Source: Candidatus Nitrosacidococcus sp. I8 (GTDB lineage Bacteria; Pseudomonadota; Gammaproteobacteria; Nitrosococcales; Nitrosococcaceae). Taken from it: a DNA stretch of 64,000 nucleotides. Of this stretch, positions 31,523 through 39,660 are shown piece by piece. The translations under genes were made by a program, and so were the position numbers. The notes under the pieces are model-generated. The model did no database searches. It was not told the origin of the DNA and saw nothing but the letters and a program-made list of their open reading frames with translations. Numbering within the stretch: the first letter of the stretch is position 1; every line of letters begins with the position of its first letter. The DNA lies in contig NZ_OX241534.1 of assembly GCF_945836005.1 (NCBI RefSeq), forward strand, positions 806,001 through 870,000, written 5' to 3'.

Positions 31523-32392
31523 TTATATATATAAAATCCAAATAAATGCACCTATCCACCCTATTAAAGTAAGCTGGATGAATAAATCACGCAGTAGTAT
31601 TTTGGAGGGATTACCACTTCTTTCTTCTACAAAAGTAATTTGCATATAGCGAAGCACACCAAGCAACACAAAAACAGAGGTTAGATATAAATTATCGGTA
31701 TGTAATCTCAGTGCAACTTCAGCAGAAATAGACCATAAGATATAGGCTAGAATTACAATTGAAGCACACATGATCATGGATAAATCAAGAAATTGTAAAT
31801 TGTACCCATCAATCACTTTACGGAGTTTTTGATCCGTATTTAGGTAAATGAGGACATCATCTCGCCGTTTTGCCAGAGATAAAAAAAGTGCTAGTAAAAA
31901 AGTCATCACAATGATCCAGTGAGATAGCATCACTTGAGTAGCCTCTGCACCTATAAAAAGACGAATTACAAAACCCGAAGCGATAATGATTACGTCAATA
32001 ATGGCAATGTGTTTTAGTTTAAGGCTATAAGTAAGATTTAAAATTAAGTAGATAAATGTGATTAATAAAGTATTTAAGGATAGTGACCATAAAATATATC
32101 CACCGCTTAATAAAAGTAGGCCCAAAAAACCAAAAGCAGTAGAAATCGTTATTTGTCCTGATGCAAGGGGGCGGGTATATTTTTGTGGATGACGGGCATC
32201 TTCTTCTCTATCTATCCAGTCGTTAAATATATATATAGCGCTGGCAATGAGGGAAAAACCAATAAAAGCAATCGCTGCTTTTGTGAAGGTTTCTATATTA
32301 GTGATTTGGAATCCAAAAAAAGCAGGTAGAAAAATAAATAGATTTTTCGTGTACTGGTAGGGTCTAGCAAGTTTTATAAGATGGTTAATCAT
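31523..32392 (-). CDS. UbiA-type polyprenyl-phosphate phosphoribosyltransferase
   Basis: This 289-residue UbiA-superfamily protein has nine likely helices, the first aspartate motif NDWIDREEDARHPQK (residues 57-71, NDxxDxxxD) and the second-loop YSLKLKHIAIIDVIIIASGF near residue 127. It most resembles decaprenyl-phosphate 5-phosphoribosyltransferase (Rv3806c type), which joins PRPP to a polyprenyl phosphate as the first step to lipid-linked arabinose. The DprE1-, DprE2- and HAD-like genes downstream support this over a quinone-synthesis role. It is the first gene of the operon, after a 77-base gap. Confidence 0.78.
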   Translation of the reverse strand: MINHLIKLARPYQYTKNLFIFLPAFFGFQITNIETFTKAAIAFIGFSLIASAIYIFNDWIDREEDARHPQKYTRPLASGQITISTAFGFLGLLLLSGGYILWSLSLNTLLITFIYLILNLTYSLKLKHIAIIDVIIIASGFVIRLFIGAEATQVMLSHWIIVMTFLLALFLSLAKRRDDVLIYLNTDQKLRKVIDGYNLQFLDLSMIMCASIVILAYILWSISAEVALRLHTDNLYLTSVFVLLGVLRYMQITFVEERSGNPSKILLRDLFIQLTLIGWIGAFIWILYI

Positions 32393-32469
32393 ATTCTATA
32401 TTTTTATATATCTATCAGTAGAGTAAAGAAATAATACTTTTCTCCAAGGAAGAATGCAGTATAGATAGT

Positions 32470-32865
32470 TTATTCGCTTTTTCGAATAAAACGAATAATT
32501 TGCCGCCGATCTTTCTTAGAGGGTCGCCCTTGGGTAGATATTCCTAAATGGGCTCGTTCTTCTTTAAGCTGAGTTGCAAGTGCTTGTCTTTTAGCTTGGC
32601 TTTGCTCCGTTTCTTGATATAAAGTTGCAGCATCAAGTGCAGATCGTCGCTGTTTAGAAAGATTAAGAACTTCAATTTCATACTCAAACTGCTCACGGCG
32701 AATTAAGAGATGATCCCCAATGTTTACTCTATGACTAGATTTAGCTCGCTGATGATTAAGGTGTACTTTACCACCACTGACTGCTTCTGAGGCAAGGCTA
32801 CGGGTTTTAAAAAATCTTGCTGCCCAGAGCCATTTATCAATACGGATTTTTTCATCTTCAGCCAT
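32470..32865 (-). CDS. hslR: Heat shock protein 15 (Hsp15), S4 RNA-binding
   Basis: Hsp15 binds 50S subunits that carry a stalled nascent chain and helps recycle them. The 131 residues begin with an S4 domain, IRIDKWLWAARFFKTRSLAS (residues 7-26), followed by AVSGGKVHLNHQRAKSS. The basic C-terminal tail (about residue 84 on) with RPSKKDRRQIIRF is typical. It follows yheT with 10 bases between, and the two are probably cotranscribed. Confidence 0.9.
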   Translation of the reverse strand: MAEDEKIRIDKWLWAARFFKTRSLASEAVSGGKVHLNHQRAKSSHRVNIGDHLLIRREQFEYEIEVLNLSKQRRSALDAATLYQETEQSQAKRQALATQLKEERAHLGISTQGRPSKKDRRQIIRFIRKSE

Positions 32866-32875
32866 ACATTGAAAG

Positions 32876-33838
32876 TTATCCCAAATAAGTTTGTAAAAAA
32901 CGGATAATTCTCTGATCTAGCCAATATTCCATATTCCATGGAAAGCTACCACTGACAAACCCTACATGCCCCCCTTGTTGGCTTAGCTCTAATTGTACTG
33001 AATCGGAAAGATCTGCCTCTGAAGGAATAGCTGTTTGAGGCAAGAAAGGATCGTCTTTACTATGAAGGATAAGGGTAGGTGTTTTTATTTTAGCTAAAAA
33101 TTGTTTGCAGCTAGATTGTTGCCAATAATCATAGGCATCTCTAAATCCATGAAGTGGGGCAGTTACTAAGTTATCAAACTCTTCAAATGTCTGTACTTTT
33201 CTTAAAGCCTTTAGGTTGAAGGGACAATTTTTATTAGAAAATTTACGATGCATAGAGTGCTTGAGTACTCTAATTAAAGAAATTTGATATATTTTTGAAT
33301 CTTTTTGAGCAAGCTGCTGTGCAGCTTGCTGCAGATCAAAAGGAACTGAAATCCCAACCGCACTTTTTAAATAATTTTGTTTAATTTGAGTGCCCAACCA
33401 TTTCAGGAGTACATTTCCACCCAAAGAATAACCAATAGCGGCAAGTGGGGTATTAGGCTCTCTTTCTTGCAGAATATTAAGTACGGTTTGAAAATCTGCC
33501 GTATCTCCTGAATGATAGCCCCGATTTAGGCGATTAGGCTCTCCACTGCACCCCCGAAAGTGCATTAATACACCTCGCCATCCTTGATGAGCAATGGCTG
33601 CTAAAATTCCAGAAGCATATCGAGAACGATAGGATCCCTCTAATCCATGAAGAATCACAACAATAGGGCTCTTTCCTTGCCCGCTCCAAGTGAGATCTAA
33701 AAAATCTCCATCAGGGAGCTCTAAACGCTCCCATAAAAGTAAAGTTTTCGGACGAGTACGAAACCGTGCCCCCCAAATAGTTTGTAAATGCGAATTTGAA
33801 AGCCACCAAGGAGCTTGAAAATCACTTGAAATAATCAT
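32876..33838 (-). CDS. yheT: YheT family alpha/beta hydrolase
   Basis: This is a hydrolase of the YheT/ABHD family with unknown natural substrate. The nucleophile elbow GYSLGGNVLLKWL lies near residue 139, an acidic residue sits in LHSKDDPFLP near 265, and the GGHVGFVSG histidine near 291, so the triad is complete. The N-terminal FQAPWWLSNSHLQTIWGA and VVILHGLEGSYRSRYA are family signatures. The length of 320 residues is normal. It lies 3 bases after acs in the same direction. Confidence 0.88.
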   Translation of the reverse strand: MIISSDFQAPWWLSNSHLQTIWGARFRTRPKTLLLWERLELPDGDFLDLTWSGQGKSPIVVILHGLEGSYRSRYASGILAAIAHQGWRGVLMHFRGCSGEPNRLNRGYHSGDTADFQTVLNILQEREPNTPLAAIGYSLGGNVLLKWLGTQIKQNYLKSAVGISVPFDLQQAAQQLAQKDSKIYQISLIRVLKHSMHRKFSNKNCPFNLKALRKVQTFEEFDNLVTAPLHGFRDAYDYWQQSSCKQFLAKIKTPTLILHSKDDPFLPQTAIPSEADLSDSVQLELSQQGGHVGFVSGSFPWNMEYWLDQRIIRFLQTYLG

Positions 33839-33841
33839 GAA

Positions 33842-35815
33842 CTAAGACTTTGGCTGAGAACTTTGAGCAAGCGTACTCTCGCTCTCTAAAGTAGAAATAT
33901 CTTGGGTAATCGTCTCTCCTCGACTGATAGAGCGTAATAAGCGGCGCATAATTTTCCCTGATCGGGTTTTAGGTAGGTTATCGACAAACTTAATTTCATC
34001 TGGTCGAGCAATAGAACCTATTTGGTGAGAAACCCAAGTTTTTAACTCTTGTGTTAAAAGGTTTTGTTTTTCCTCATCCAAGTTTTCAATACTTTTTAAG
34101 GTAATATAAGCAAGAATAGCCTCCCCTTTAATCTTATCAGGACGACCAATAACAGCCGCTTCTGCCACTTGAGGGTGAGCAACTAGTGCTGATTCAATTT
34201 CCATCGTACCCAAACGATGACCTGCCACATTTAAGATGTCATCATCTCTGCCTAGAATCCAAAAATACCCATCTTCATCTAAATGAGCACTATCTCCAGC
34301 AAGATAGTATTTACCTTTAAATTTACCCCAGTAAATATCATAGTAACTTTGGTTATCTCCCCAAATAGTACGCACCATAGAGGGCCATGGTTGAGTAATC
34401 ACCAAATGTCCCCCTTCATGGGAAGAAGTTACTAGATTGCCTTCTTCATCCATAATAGCAGCACAAATACCTGGTAAGGGCAGGGTGCAGGAACCCGGTT
34501 TTGTAGGTACAGCCCCCGGCACAGGTGCAATCATATGAACCCCTGTTTCTGTTTGCCACCAGGTATCTACAATGGGGCAGCGTCCTTGACCAATCACTTG
34601 GTGATACCATATCCAAGCTTCTGGATTAATAGGCTCTCCTACCGATCCGAGTAATCTTAATCGTGAAAGATCATAAGATTCGGGTATTTCCTTACCCATT
34701 TTCATAAATAACCGAATAGCAGTAGGGGCAGTATAGAAAATACTTACCCCATGATTTTGGCAAATTTTCCAGAATCTCCCCCCATCAGGAAAAGAGGGTG
34801 CCCCCTCATAAATCACCATAGTTGCACCTACCGCAAGGGGACCATAGGCAACATAACTATGACCTGTAATCCAGCCTACATCTGCAGTGCACCAAAAAAT
34901 ATCCTCATGGCGAATATCAAATACCCACTTCATGGTGGTAATAGTGCCTAATAAATAACCTGCACTGCTATGTTGAATCCCTTTAGGTTTACCTGTAGAT
35001 CCGGAAGTATAGAGGATAAAAAGAGGATGTTCTGCATTCACCCAAGTAGGCGTACATTGATCATGAACATTTGCCTCAGCCTCATGCCACCAAATATCTC
35101 GCCCCTGTTCTATAGTAATACTTTGATTCGTACACTTGAGCACAATCACTTGCTCAATAGTAGTGCATCCCTTAGCTAAGGCTTTATCAGCAGCTGTTTT
35201 TAAGGGAATAATTTTGCCACCTCGATAACCACTATCGGCAGTAATGAGTAGTTTAGCGCCGGTATTTTCAATCCGATCTTTTAAAGCTTCGGCAGAAAAT
35301 CCTCCGAATACTACAGAATGAATGGCACCAATTCGGGCACAAGCCTGCATAGCGATAATGGCTTCAGATATCATGGGTAGGTAAATGACTACCCGATCTC
35401 CTATACCTATTCCTTGATTTTTAAGCACATTAGCAAAGCGGCAAACTCGTTGATATAATTGACGGTAAGTTAGAGTAGTGACTTCCCCAGATTCTCTCTC
35501 AGAGATAATGGCAATTTTCCCTCCATTTGTTTCAAGATGGCGATCTATACAGTTAAAAGAAACATTTAAAGTACCTTCTATAAACCAGCCATAAAAAGGA
35601 GGATTACTTCTATCTAGGACCGTATCAAACTCTTGGTGCCAAGTCAGCTCTGTTTTCGCTTGAGTTGCCCAAAAACTTTCAAAATCCCTATTTGCAGTGC
35701 TACGAATTGCATGTAAAGCATCTTTGCTCGAGATATGCGCAGCTGCCGAAAATTCTGAGGAGGGGAAAAAAATGCGTTTTTCGTGTAAGATGGATTCAAT
35801 ATTTTCTTTGTTCAT
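33842..35815 (-). CDS. acs: Acetyl-CoA synthetase
   Basis: This AMP-forming ligase activates acetate to acetyl-CoA. The 657 residues include the P-loop-like [15 protein letters not shown] (about 270-284), WWQTETG near residue 422, the hinge-region [20 protein letters not shown], and the C-terminal [15 protein letters not shown] with the catalytic, acetylation-prone lysine. The length and the DTWWQTETG block fit acetyl- rather than medium-chain ligases. Propionyl-CoA synthetase activity is a weaker alternative. The gene is divergent from the peroxiredoxin gene. Confidence 0.92.
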   Translation of the reverse strand: MNKENIESILHEKRIFFPSSEFSAAAHISSKDALHAIRSTANRDFESFWATQAKTELTWHQEFDTVLDRSNPPFYGWFIEGTLNVSFNCIDRHLETNGGKIAIISERESGEVTTLTYRQLYQRVCRFANVLKNQGIGIGDRVVIYLPMISEAIIAMQACARIGAIHSVVFGGFSAEALKDRIENTGAKLLITADSGYRGGKIIPLKTAADKALAKGCTTIEQVIVLKCTNQSITIEQGRDIWWHEAEANVHDQCTPTWVNAEHPLFILYTSGSTGKPKGIQHSSAGYLLGTITTMKWVFDIRHEDIFWCTADVGWITGHSYVAYGPLAVGATMVIYEGAPSFPDGGRFWKICQNHGVSIFYTAPTAIRLFMKMGKEIPESYDLSRLRLLGSVGEPINPEAWIWYHQVIGQGRCPIVDTWWQTETGVHMIAPVPGAVPTKPGSCTLPLPGICAAIMDEEGNLVTSSHEGGHLVITQPWPSMVRTIWGDNQSYYDIYWGKFKGKYYLAGDSAHLDEDGYFWILGRDDDILNVAGHRLGTMEIESALVAHPQVAEAAVIGRPDKIKGEAILAYITLKSIENLDEEKQNLLTQELKTWVSHQIGSIARPDEIKFVDNLPKTRSGKIMRRLLRSISRGETITQDISTLESESTLAQSSQPKS

Positions 35816-35844
35816 AAATCCAAGTTTATTCTAAATTTAAACTA

Positions 35845-35877
35845 GATAAAAACGGTGATTCTTTAACTGTTTTTATC
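35845..35877. promoter_or_regulatory. Inverted repeat in the acs/peroxiredoxin divergent region
   Basis: Arms GATAAAAACGGT and ACTGTTTTTATC match at 11 of 12 positions around a 9-base spacer. The repeat lies between two divergent genes, 30 bases from the acs start and about 78 from the peroxiredoxin ATG, where a terminator for neither is expected. It could be an operator for a dimeric regulator or a hairpin in the acs leader. The regulator is unknown. A TATAAT box for the peroxiredoxin gene lies at 35896-35901. Confidence 0.5.
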
Positions 35878-35954
35878 TTAGAAATGGATGAAGAGTATAA
35901 TCACGCTATTTTAGCAAATTCCTTATTGATAATCTTTTAAATCAAGGAGAATAT

Positions 35955-36554
35955 ATGAGCGTACTTGTAACCCAAAGTGCCCCTAACTTTACTGCCCCGG
36001 CAGTGATGGCAGATGGAACCATTAAAGAAAATTTTCATCTTTCCGATTTTCGTGGTAAATACGTAGTCCTGTTTTTCTATCCCTTAGATTTTACTTTTGT
36101 GTGCCCTTCAGAAGTACTTGCCCATAATAGTCGTTTAGGTGAATTTAAAAAGCGCAATGTGGAAGTCATTGGTGTATCCATTGATTCTCAGTTTAGCCAT
36201 CACGCATGGCGTAATACCCCAGTGGCTCAAGGTGGAATTGGAAAAGTTGGGTTTCCTTTAGTGGCTGATGTAACCCATGAAATCACTAGAACTTATGGGA
36301 TAGAACATCCTGATGGGGTTGCACTAAGAGCTTCTTTCCTAATTGATGGAGATGGTGTTGTACAACACCAAGTTGTAAATAATTTACCTTTAGGTCGCTC
36401 TGTTGACGAAATGCTTCGCTTGATTGACGCACTTCAATTTACCGAAGAACATGGAGAGGTATGTCCTGCTGGCTGGCATAAGGGTGATGAAGCAATTACT
36501 CCTACTGCAGAAGGAGTGGCTCAGTATTTAGCTAAGAACGCCGCTAATTTATAA
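35955..36554 (+). CDS. 2-Cys peroxiredoxin (AhpC/Prx1 type)
   Basis: This 199-residue typical 2-Cys peroxiredoxin reduces hydrogen peroxide and organic peroxides. The peroxidatic cysteine lies in FYPLDFTFVCPSE (about residue 51) and the resolving cysteine in GEVCPAGW (about residue 172). AAGGAG precedes the ATG. The C-terminal region after the resolving cysteine continues for about 27 residues, as in the Prx1/AhpC class sensitive to over-oxidation. No ahpF-like reductase is adjacent. Confidence 0.93.
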   Translation: MSVLVTQSAPNFTAPAVMADGTIKENFHLSDFRGKYVVLFFYPLDFTFVCPSEVLAHNSRLGEFKKRNVEVIGVSIDSQFSHHAWRNTPVAQGGIGKVGFPLVADVTHEITRTYGIEHPDGVALRASFLIDGDGVVQHQVVNNLPLGRSVDEMLRLIDALQFTEEHGEVCPAGWHKGDEAITPTAEGVAQYLAKNAANL

Positions 36555-36565
36555 AGTAGTAATTG

Positions 36566-36593
36566 GCAGCCGCCTAGCGTATTGAGCGGCTGC
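36566..36593. terminator. Hairpin between peroxiredoxin and dksA
   Basis: A perfect 8-bp stem GCAGCCGC / GCGGCTGC encloses a 12-base loop between the convergent ends of the peroxiredoxin gene and dksA. There is no long T run on either side, so it may be a weak bidirectional terminator or an mRNA-end stabilising hairpin. Confidence 0.5.
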
Positions 36594-36610
36594 TACTCTA
36601 CTTATAAATA

Positions 36611-37051
36611 TTAATACTGTTGTTTTTCTCTGATTTCATCTAAAGTTTTACAATCGATACATAGAGTTGCGGTAGGCCTTGCCTCTAAGCGCTTAATTCC
36701 TATTTCTGCACCGCAGGTTTCACAGTAGCCATATTCACCATGATCTAAATGTTTTAAACACTGATTTATTTTTGTGATGAGTTTACGTTCTCTATCTCGT
36801 GCTCGTAGCTCTAGAGTAAACTCCTCCTCTTGAGAGGCTCTATCGTTTGGATCTGGAAAATTCATTGCTTCATCTTGCATATGATGCACTGTACGACTGA
36901 CCTCTTCTATAAGCTGTTGTTTCCAGTCTTGCAACACTTGGCGAAAATAGTTCATTTGATTTTTGCCCATATACTCTTCACCCGGGCTCCGCTTATAGGG
37001 AGCGCGCTTAATATCAGGCTGATCTGAGCTCTTTTTTTTACTTACGGCCAT
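36611..37051 (-). CDS. dksA: RNA polymerase-binding transcription factor DksA
   Basis: DksA binds the secondary channel of RNA polymerase and works with ppGpp in the stringent response. The 146 residues include a coiled-coil with [20 protein letters not shown] (about 71-90), whose acidic tip acts in the channel, and a four-cysteine zinc finger (CETCGAEIG near 117 and CIDCKT near 135). The N-terminus is longer and more basic than in E. coli. It is divergent from cbbY. Confidence 0.93.
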   Translation of the reverse strand: MAVSKKKSSDQPDIKRAPYKRSPGEEYMGKNQMNYFRQVLQDWKQQLIEEVSRTVHHMQDEAMNFPDPNDRASQEEEFTLELRARDRERKLITKINQCLKHLDHGEYGYCETCGAEIGIKRLEARPTATLCIDCKTLDEIREKQQY

Positions 37052-37212
37052 ATCTTTGGATCCTACTACTATGGGATAAAATTATTGTGAATGATATATA
37101 ATAAAAACACAACAAAACCTACTATTCTAAATAAATTATTTTTATAAAGAAAGTAATTTCAAAGTGATTTTATAGTTAATATTTTCATCTACCCTAAAGT
37201 ATATAGACCATA

Positions 37213-37965
37213 ATGAAACTGAGAGGATTAATTTTTGATGTAGATGGTACCCTAGCAGAAACAGAACGAGAGGGACACCGAGTTGCATTTAATCAAGCAT
37301 TTAAGGAATCGGGCTTAGATTGGTATTGGGGCACTAGACTTTATGGCACGCTTTTAAGAATAAGTGGAGGAAAAGAACGTATTCTTCATTATGTAAATCA
37401 GTATCAGCCTAATTTTATTCCCCCTATTGCCATTGATGAATTTATTACTCAGCTTCATCAGATCAAAAATCAATATTATCTTCAATTACTTAAAGAGGGA
37501 AAAATTCCTTTTCGTCCTGGCATTGCTCGCTTGATTTCCGAAACTAAAACAAAGGGCTTAAAACTTGGGATTGCAACCACGACTACTGAAGAAAATGTAA
37601 TAGGCTTACTACAAGCTCATTTTGGAGACGAAGGACCTAAATGGTTTGATTGTATTGCTGCAGGAGATATGGTGAGAAATAAAAAACCTGCCTCTGATAT
37701 TTATTATTACTGCTTACAAAAATTAGGGCTGAATGCAAACCAATGTATTGCTTTTGAAGATTCAGAAAATGGTGTTAAAGCAGCGATAGGTGCTCAAATT
37801 AAAACTATTGTGACTGTGAATGACTATACCAAAAATGAAAATTTTTCTGGAGCAACTTTAATACTAGATCATTTAGGCGATCCTCAATTTCCTACAAAGA
37901 TACCCAATGAAGAAAATCTCGACTATGTAGCTACTGATTTTTTAATGAGACTATTTACAGAATAA
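37213..37965 (+). CDS. cbbY: CbbY-like HAD phosphatase
   Basis: This 250-residue HAD hydrolase has motif I DVDGTLAETEREGHRVAFNQ (residues 9-28), the lid segment ISGGKERI near residue 50, motif II GIATTTT near 120 and motif IV AFEDSENGVKAA near 186. The AETEREGHRVAFN and GGKERI signatures are those of CbbY, which removes xylulose-1,5-bisphosphate, an inhibitor of Rubisco. This suggests a Calvin cycle in the organism, though no other cbb gene is in view. It stands alone, with about 350 bases of regulatory DNA after it. Confidence 0.82.
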   Translation: MKLRGLIFDVDGTLAETEREGHRVAFNQAFKESGLDWYWGTRLYGTLLRISGGKERILHYVNQYQPNFIPPIAIDEFITQLHQIKNQYYLQLLKEGKIPFRPGIARLISETKTKGLKLGIATTTTEENVIGLLQAHFGDEGPKWFDCIAAGDMVRNKKPASDIYYYCLQKLGLNANQCIAFEDSENGVKAAIGAQIKTIVTVNDYTKNENFSGATLILDHLGDPQFPTKIPNEENLDYVATDFLMRLFTE

Positions 37966-38063
37966 TAAAAATCACAAGTAAAGCTTTTTGTATGATGAAG
38001 GCTCTATAGGAAATTGCATTTCAATATAGTCTGTGTATCCATTTTGATCTTAACTCAGTATTG

Positions 38064-38102
38064 GTGACAAAAAATGGATTTTAAACGTACTAAATTTATC
38101 AC
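38064..38102 (+). promoter_or_regulatory. Candidate activator site upstream of PEP-CTERM copy 1
   Basis: GTGACAAA and TTTATCAC form an inverted repeat (7 of 8 matching) with a 23-base spacer, 133 bases upstream of the sigma-54 promoter. The same pair, with a 22-base spacer, precedes copy 2, while the DNA between differs. This is where an enhancer-binding protein would act, and the PrsR regulator known in PEP-CTERM organisms is a candidate by inference. Confidence 0.5.
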
Positions 38103-38234
38103 ATTTGTTAATAGATTTAGCTAATTATAGAGTTATAACTAGAGATATTATTTTTATTTTATAAAAATATTATTCAATATAATGAATTTATTTAATCCAA
38201 AGTTAGAGAATCAAACTTTAATATTTAGATAATT

Positions 38235-38250
38235 TGGCATGATCGTTGCT
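38235..38250 (+). promoter_or_regulatory. Sigma-54 promoter of PEP-CTERM copy 1
   Basis: TGGCATGATCGTTGCT carries the -24 GG and -12 GC elements with exactly 10 bases between them, matching the sigma-54 consensus. The start site should fall near 38261, leaving a leader of about 55 bases before the ATG at 38317. An identical arrangement precedes copy 2. The 350-base gap from 37966 also holds the inverted repeat at 38064 and AT-rich DNA. Confidence 0.8.
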
Positions 38251-38269
38251 CCTTTATAGCGTGAAGACT

Positions 38270-38289
38270 GCGTAATTTAAGAATTACGC
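38270..38289 (+). promoter_or_regulatory. Leader hairpin of PEP-CTERM copy 1
   Basis: GCGTAATT and AATTACGC form a perfect 8-bp stem around a TAAG loop in the predicted 5' leader, 15 bases before the GAGGAG ribosome-binding site. In copy 2 the same stem carries base changes that keep pairing through G-U wobble, which argues for a conserved RNA structure. Confidence 0.55.
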
Positions 38290-38316
38290 TTTTTAACAAA
38301 ACAGAGGAGATTAACA

Positions 38317-39101
38317 ATGACTTACCGTACTTGTACTGCACTATTAATTACTGGCTCTTTATTTGCCTTAACTGCAAATGCAACACCACTCACTGTGAGC
38401 TCTTCTATTGGAGGCGCACCTACTGAAAGTGGTATTTTTTATGAGAATTTTGATTCGCTTCCTGGATTAGGAGTACCTACTAATACTTCCACTACTGGTA
38501 CCTATAATCTAGTACTTCCACTACTGGTACCTATAATCTAGATAACAGTCTTTCCGTAGATTTTAATGGTGGTATGGTTTTCCAAGGTTCACAATCTGAG
38601 GTAGCTGCTGCTCCCTATTTATCCGGTGATAATGGTAATAACTTTGGTAATAACCCATCCACTGGTCAAGATAATTCACCTTATCTCGTTGCAGGTGCCG
38701 GTGGTGCTGGAAATACGATTACTTTTAATTTTAGCCAAGGGCAAATGTATTTAGGATTATTATGGGGATCGGTAGATAATAGTAACGTACTAAAGTTTTA
38801 TGATGGAAGCACTTATATTGGTGAGGTTACAGGATCTGAGTTAAATTCAATTACTAAAAATTCAGACAACCAAGGATTAAATGGTACTGTCTATGCCAAT
38901 ATTAATTCAGATACCGCATTTAATAGGGTGGTAGCAATAGGTAATTCACCTTCCTTTGAATTTGATAATATGGCTTTTAGTCAACATAATGTAGATATAC
39001 CAGAACCCGGTGTTTTAGGGTTATTAGGGTTAGGGTTGCTTTTAATGAGTTTAACTCCTTCTAATCGGAGAAATTCTATGAGTAATAGTATGATTGCTTA
39101 A
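38317..39101 (+). pseudogene. PEP-CTERM protein, frame broken by a 29-bp duplication
   Basis: The frame starts with a signal peptide (TALLITGSLFALTANA) and follows its neighbour copy until about residue 55. There an exact 29-base tandem duplication (38484-38541) shifts the frame, so it stops after 74 residues. Removing one unit gives a 251-residue protein that aligns with copy 2 throughout, including FNFSQGQMYLGLLWGSVD and the C-terminal PEP-CTERM signal (PEPGVLGLLGLGLLLM followed by a basic tail). PEP-CTERM proteins are exported and processed by exosortase. GAGGAG precedes the ATG. No other lesion is visible, so the change could be reversible. Confidence 0.88.
38484..38541 (+). repeat. Exact 29-bp tandem duplication inside PEP-CTERM copy 1
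   Basis: Two identical 29-base units (38484-38512 and 38513-38541), starting TACTTCCACTACTGG, lie end to end. Twenty-nine is not a multiple of three, so one unit keeps the gene open and two close it. Confidence 0.97.
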
Positions 39102-39146
39102 TCATTGCTCGATTAGCATTTATATCTCTCCAGTTACTTTTTATAT

Positions 39147-39176
39147 ATCCCCCTAGTGAATAGGGGGATTTTTTTA
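39147..39176 (+). terminator. Rho-independent terminator after PEP-CTERM copy 1
   Basis: ATCCCCCTA and TAGGGGGAT form a stem around a GTGAA loop, followed by seven T. It lies 46 bases after the stop codon. The matching site after copy 2 keeps only the TAGGGGG arm, so copy 2 seems to lack a full terminator. Confidence 0.8.
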
Positions 39177-39226
39177 TGTAAGGTTTTGAAAACTTATACA
39201 TGAATAAATTTCAGTTCAGGAATTGA

Positions 39227-39290
39227 TTAAATCAGATCCAGTAACTCTTCCAAATTACTTACCTTTACTAGCGAAGCCAGCAGAAAGAGA
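39227..39290 (-). pseudogene. Remnant of a Type III res gene 3' end
   Basis: Read on the minus strand, this piece encodes a tail ending VSNLEELLDLI and stop. It resembles the end of the complete res gene beyond copy 2 (VSKLEELFEQT). At DNA level about 18 of 23 bases match around CTTCCAAATTACTTACCTTT. It sits at the same place relative to PEP-CTERM copy 1 as the res end does to copy 2. It is best explained as the edge of a tandem duplication. The rest of 39102-39660 holds the terminator and the copy 2 control region. Confidence 0.45.
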
Positions 39291-39430
39291 AAAATAAAAC
39301 TTCTTTATTCATTTCAGAGGCAGCTATACTTTAGGTTATCTACTTCATAGTACAAAACTCTACTTTTTCTCTTCTATTGGTATTTAATGCTCCTCATTCA
39401 TCTACCTATTATTAGTTTTACCAAGTATTA

Positions 39431-39468
39431 GTGACAAAAATGAATGATAGATGTACCAAATTTATCAC
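39431..39468 (+). promoter_or_regulatory. Candidate activator site upstream of PEP-CTERM copy 2
   Basis: GTGACAAA and TTTATCAC are repeated here with a 22-base spacer, 122 bases upstream of the second sigma-54 promoter. The arms are identical to those of copy 1 while the surrounding bases differ, so the arms appear to be under selection. Confidence 0.5.
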
Positions 39469-39590
39469 TTTTATTAATGAATTGAGCTATTCTTAAAGGC
39501 AATATTTTTATATTTTAAAAAAACATTACTTAATATAATTAATCTATTTCATCTAAATAGAGAGAATTAAACTTTAATATTTAGATAATT

Positions 39591-39606
39591 TGGCATGATT
39601 GTTGCT
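39591..39606 (+). promoter_or_regulatory. Sigma-54 promoter of PEP-CTERM copy 2
   Basis: TGGCATGATTGTTGCT keeps GG-N10-GC, with one base changed from the copy 1 promoter outside the key positions. The expected start is near 39617, which would place the leader hairpin at the very 5' end of the transcript. Confidence 0.8.
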
Positions 39607-39615
39607 CCTTTAATA

Positions 39616-39635
39616 GCGTAGTTTAAGAATTACGT
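39616..39635 (+). promoter_or_regulatory. Leader hairpin of PEP-CTERM copy 2
   Basis: GCGTAGTT and AATTACGT can pair over 8 positions around TAAG if two G-U pairs are allowed. Both changes from copy 1 preserve pairing. It lies 15 bases before the ribosome-binding site GAGGAG at 39650-39655. Confidence 0.5.
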
Positions 39636-39660
39636 CTTAGCAAAATAGAGGAGATTAACA

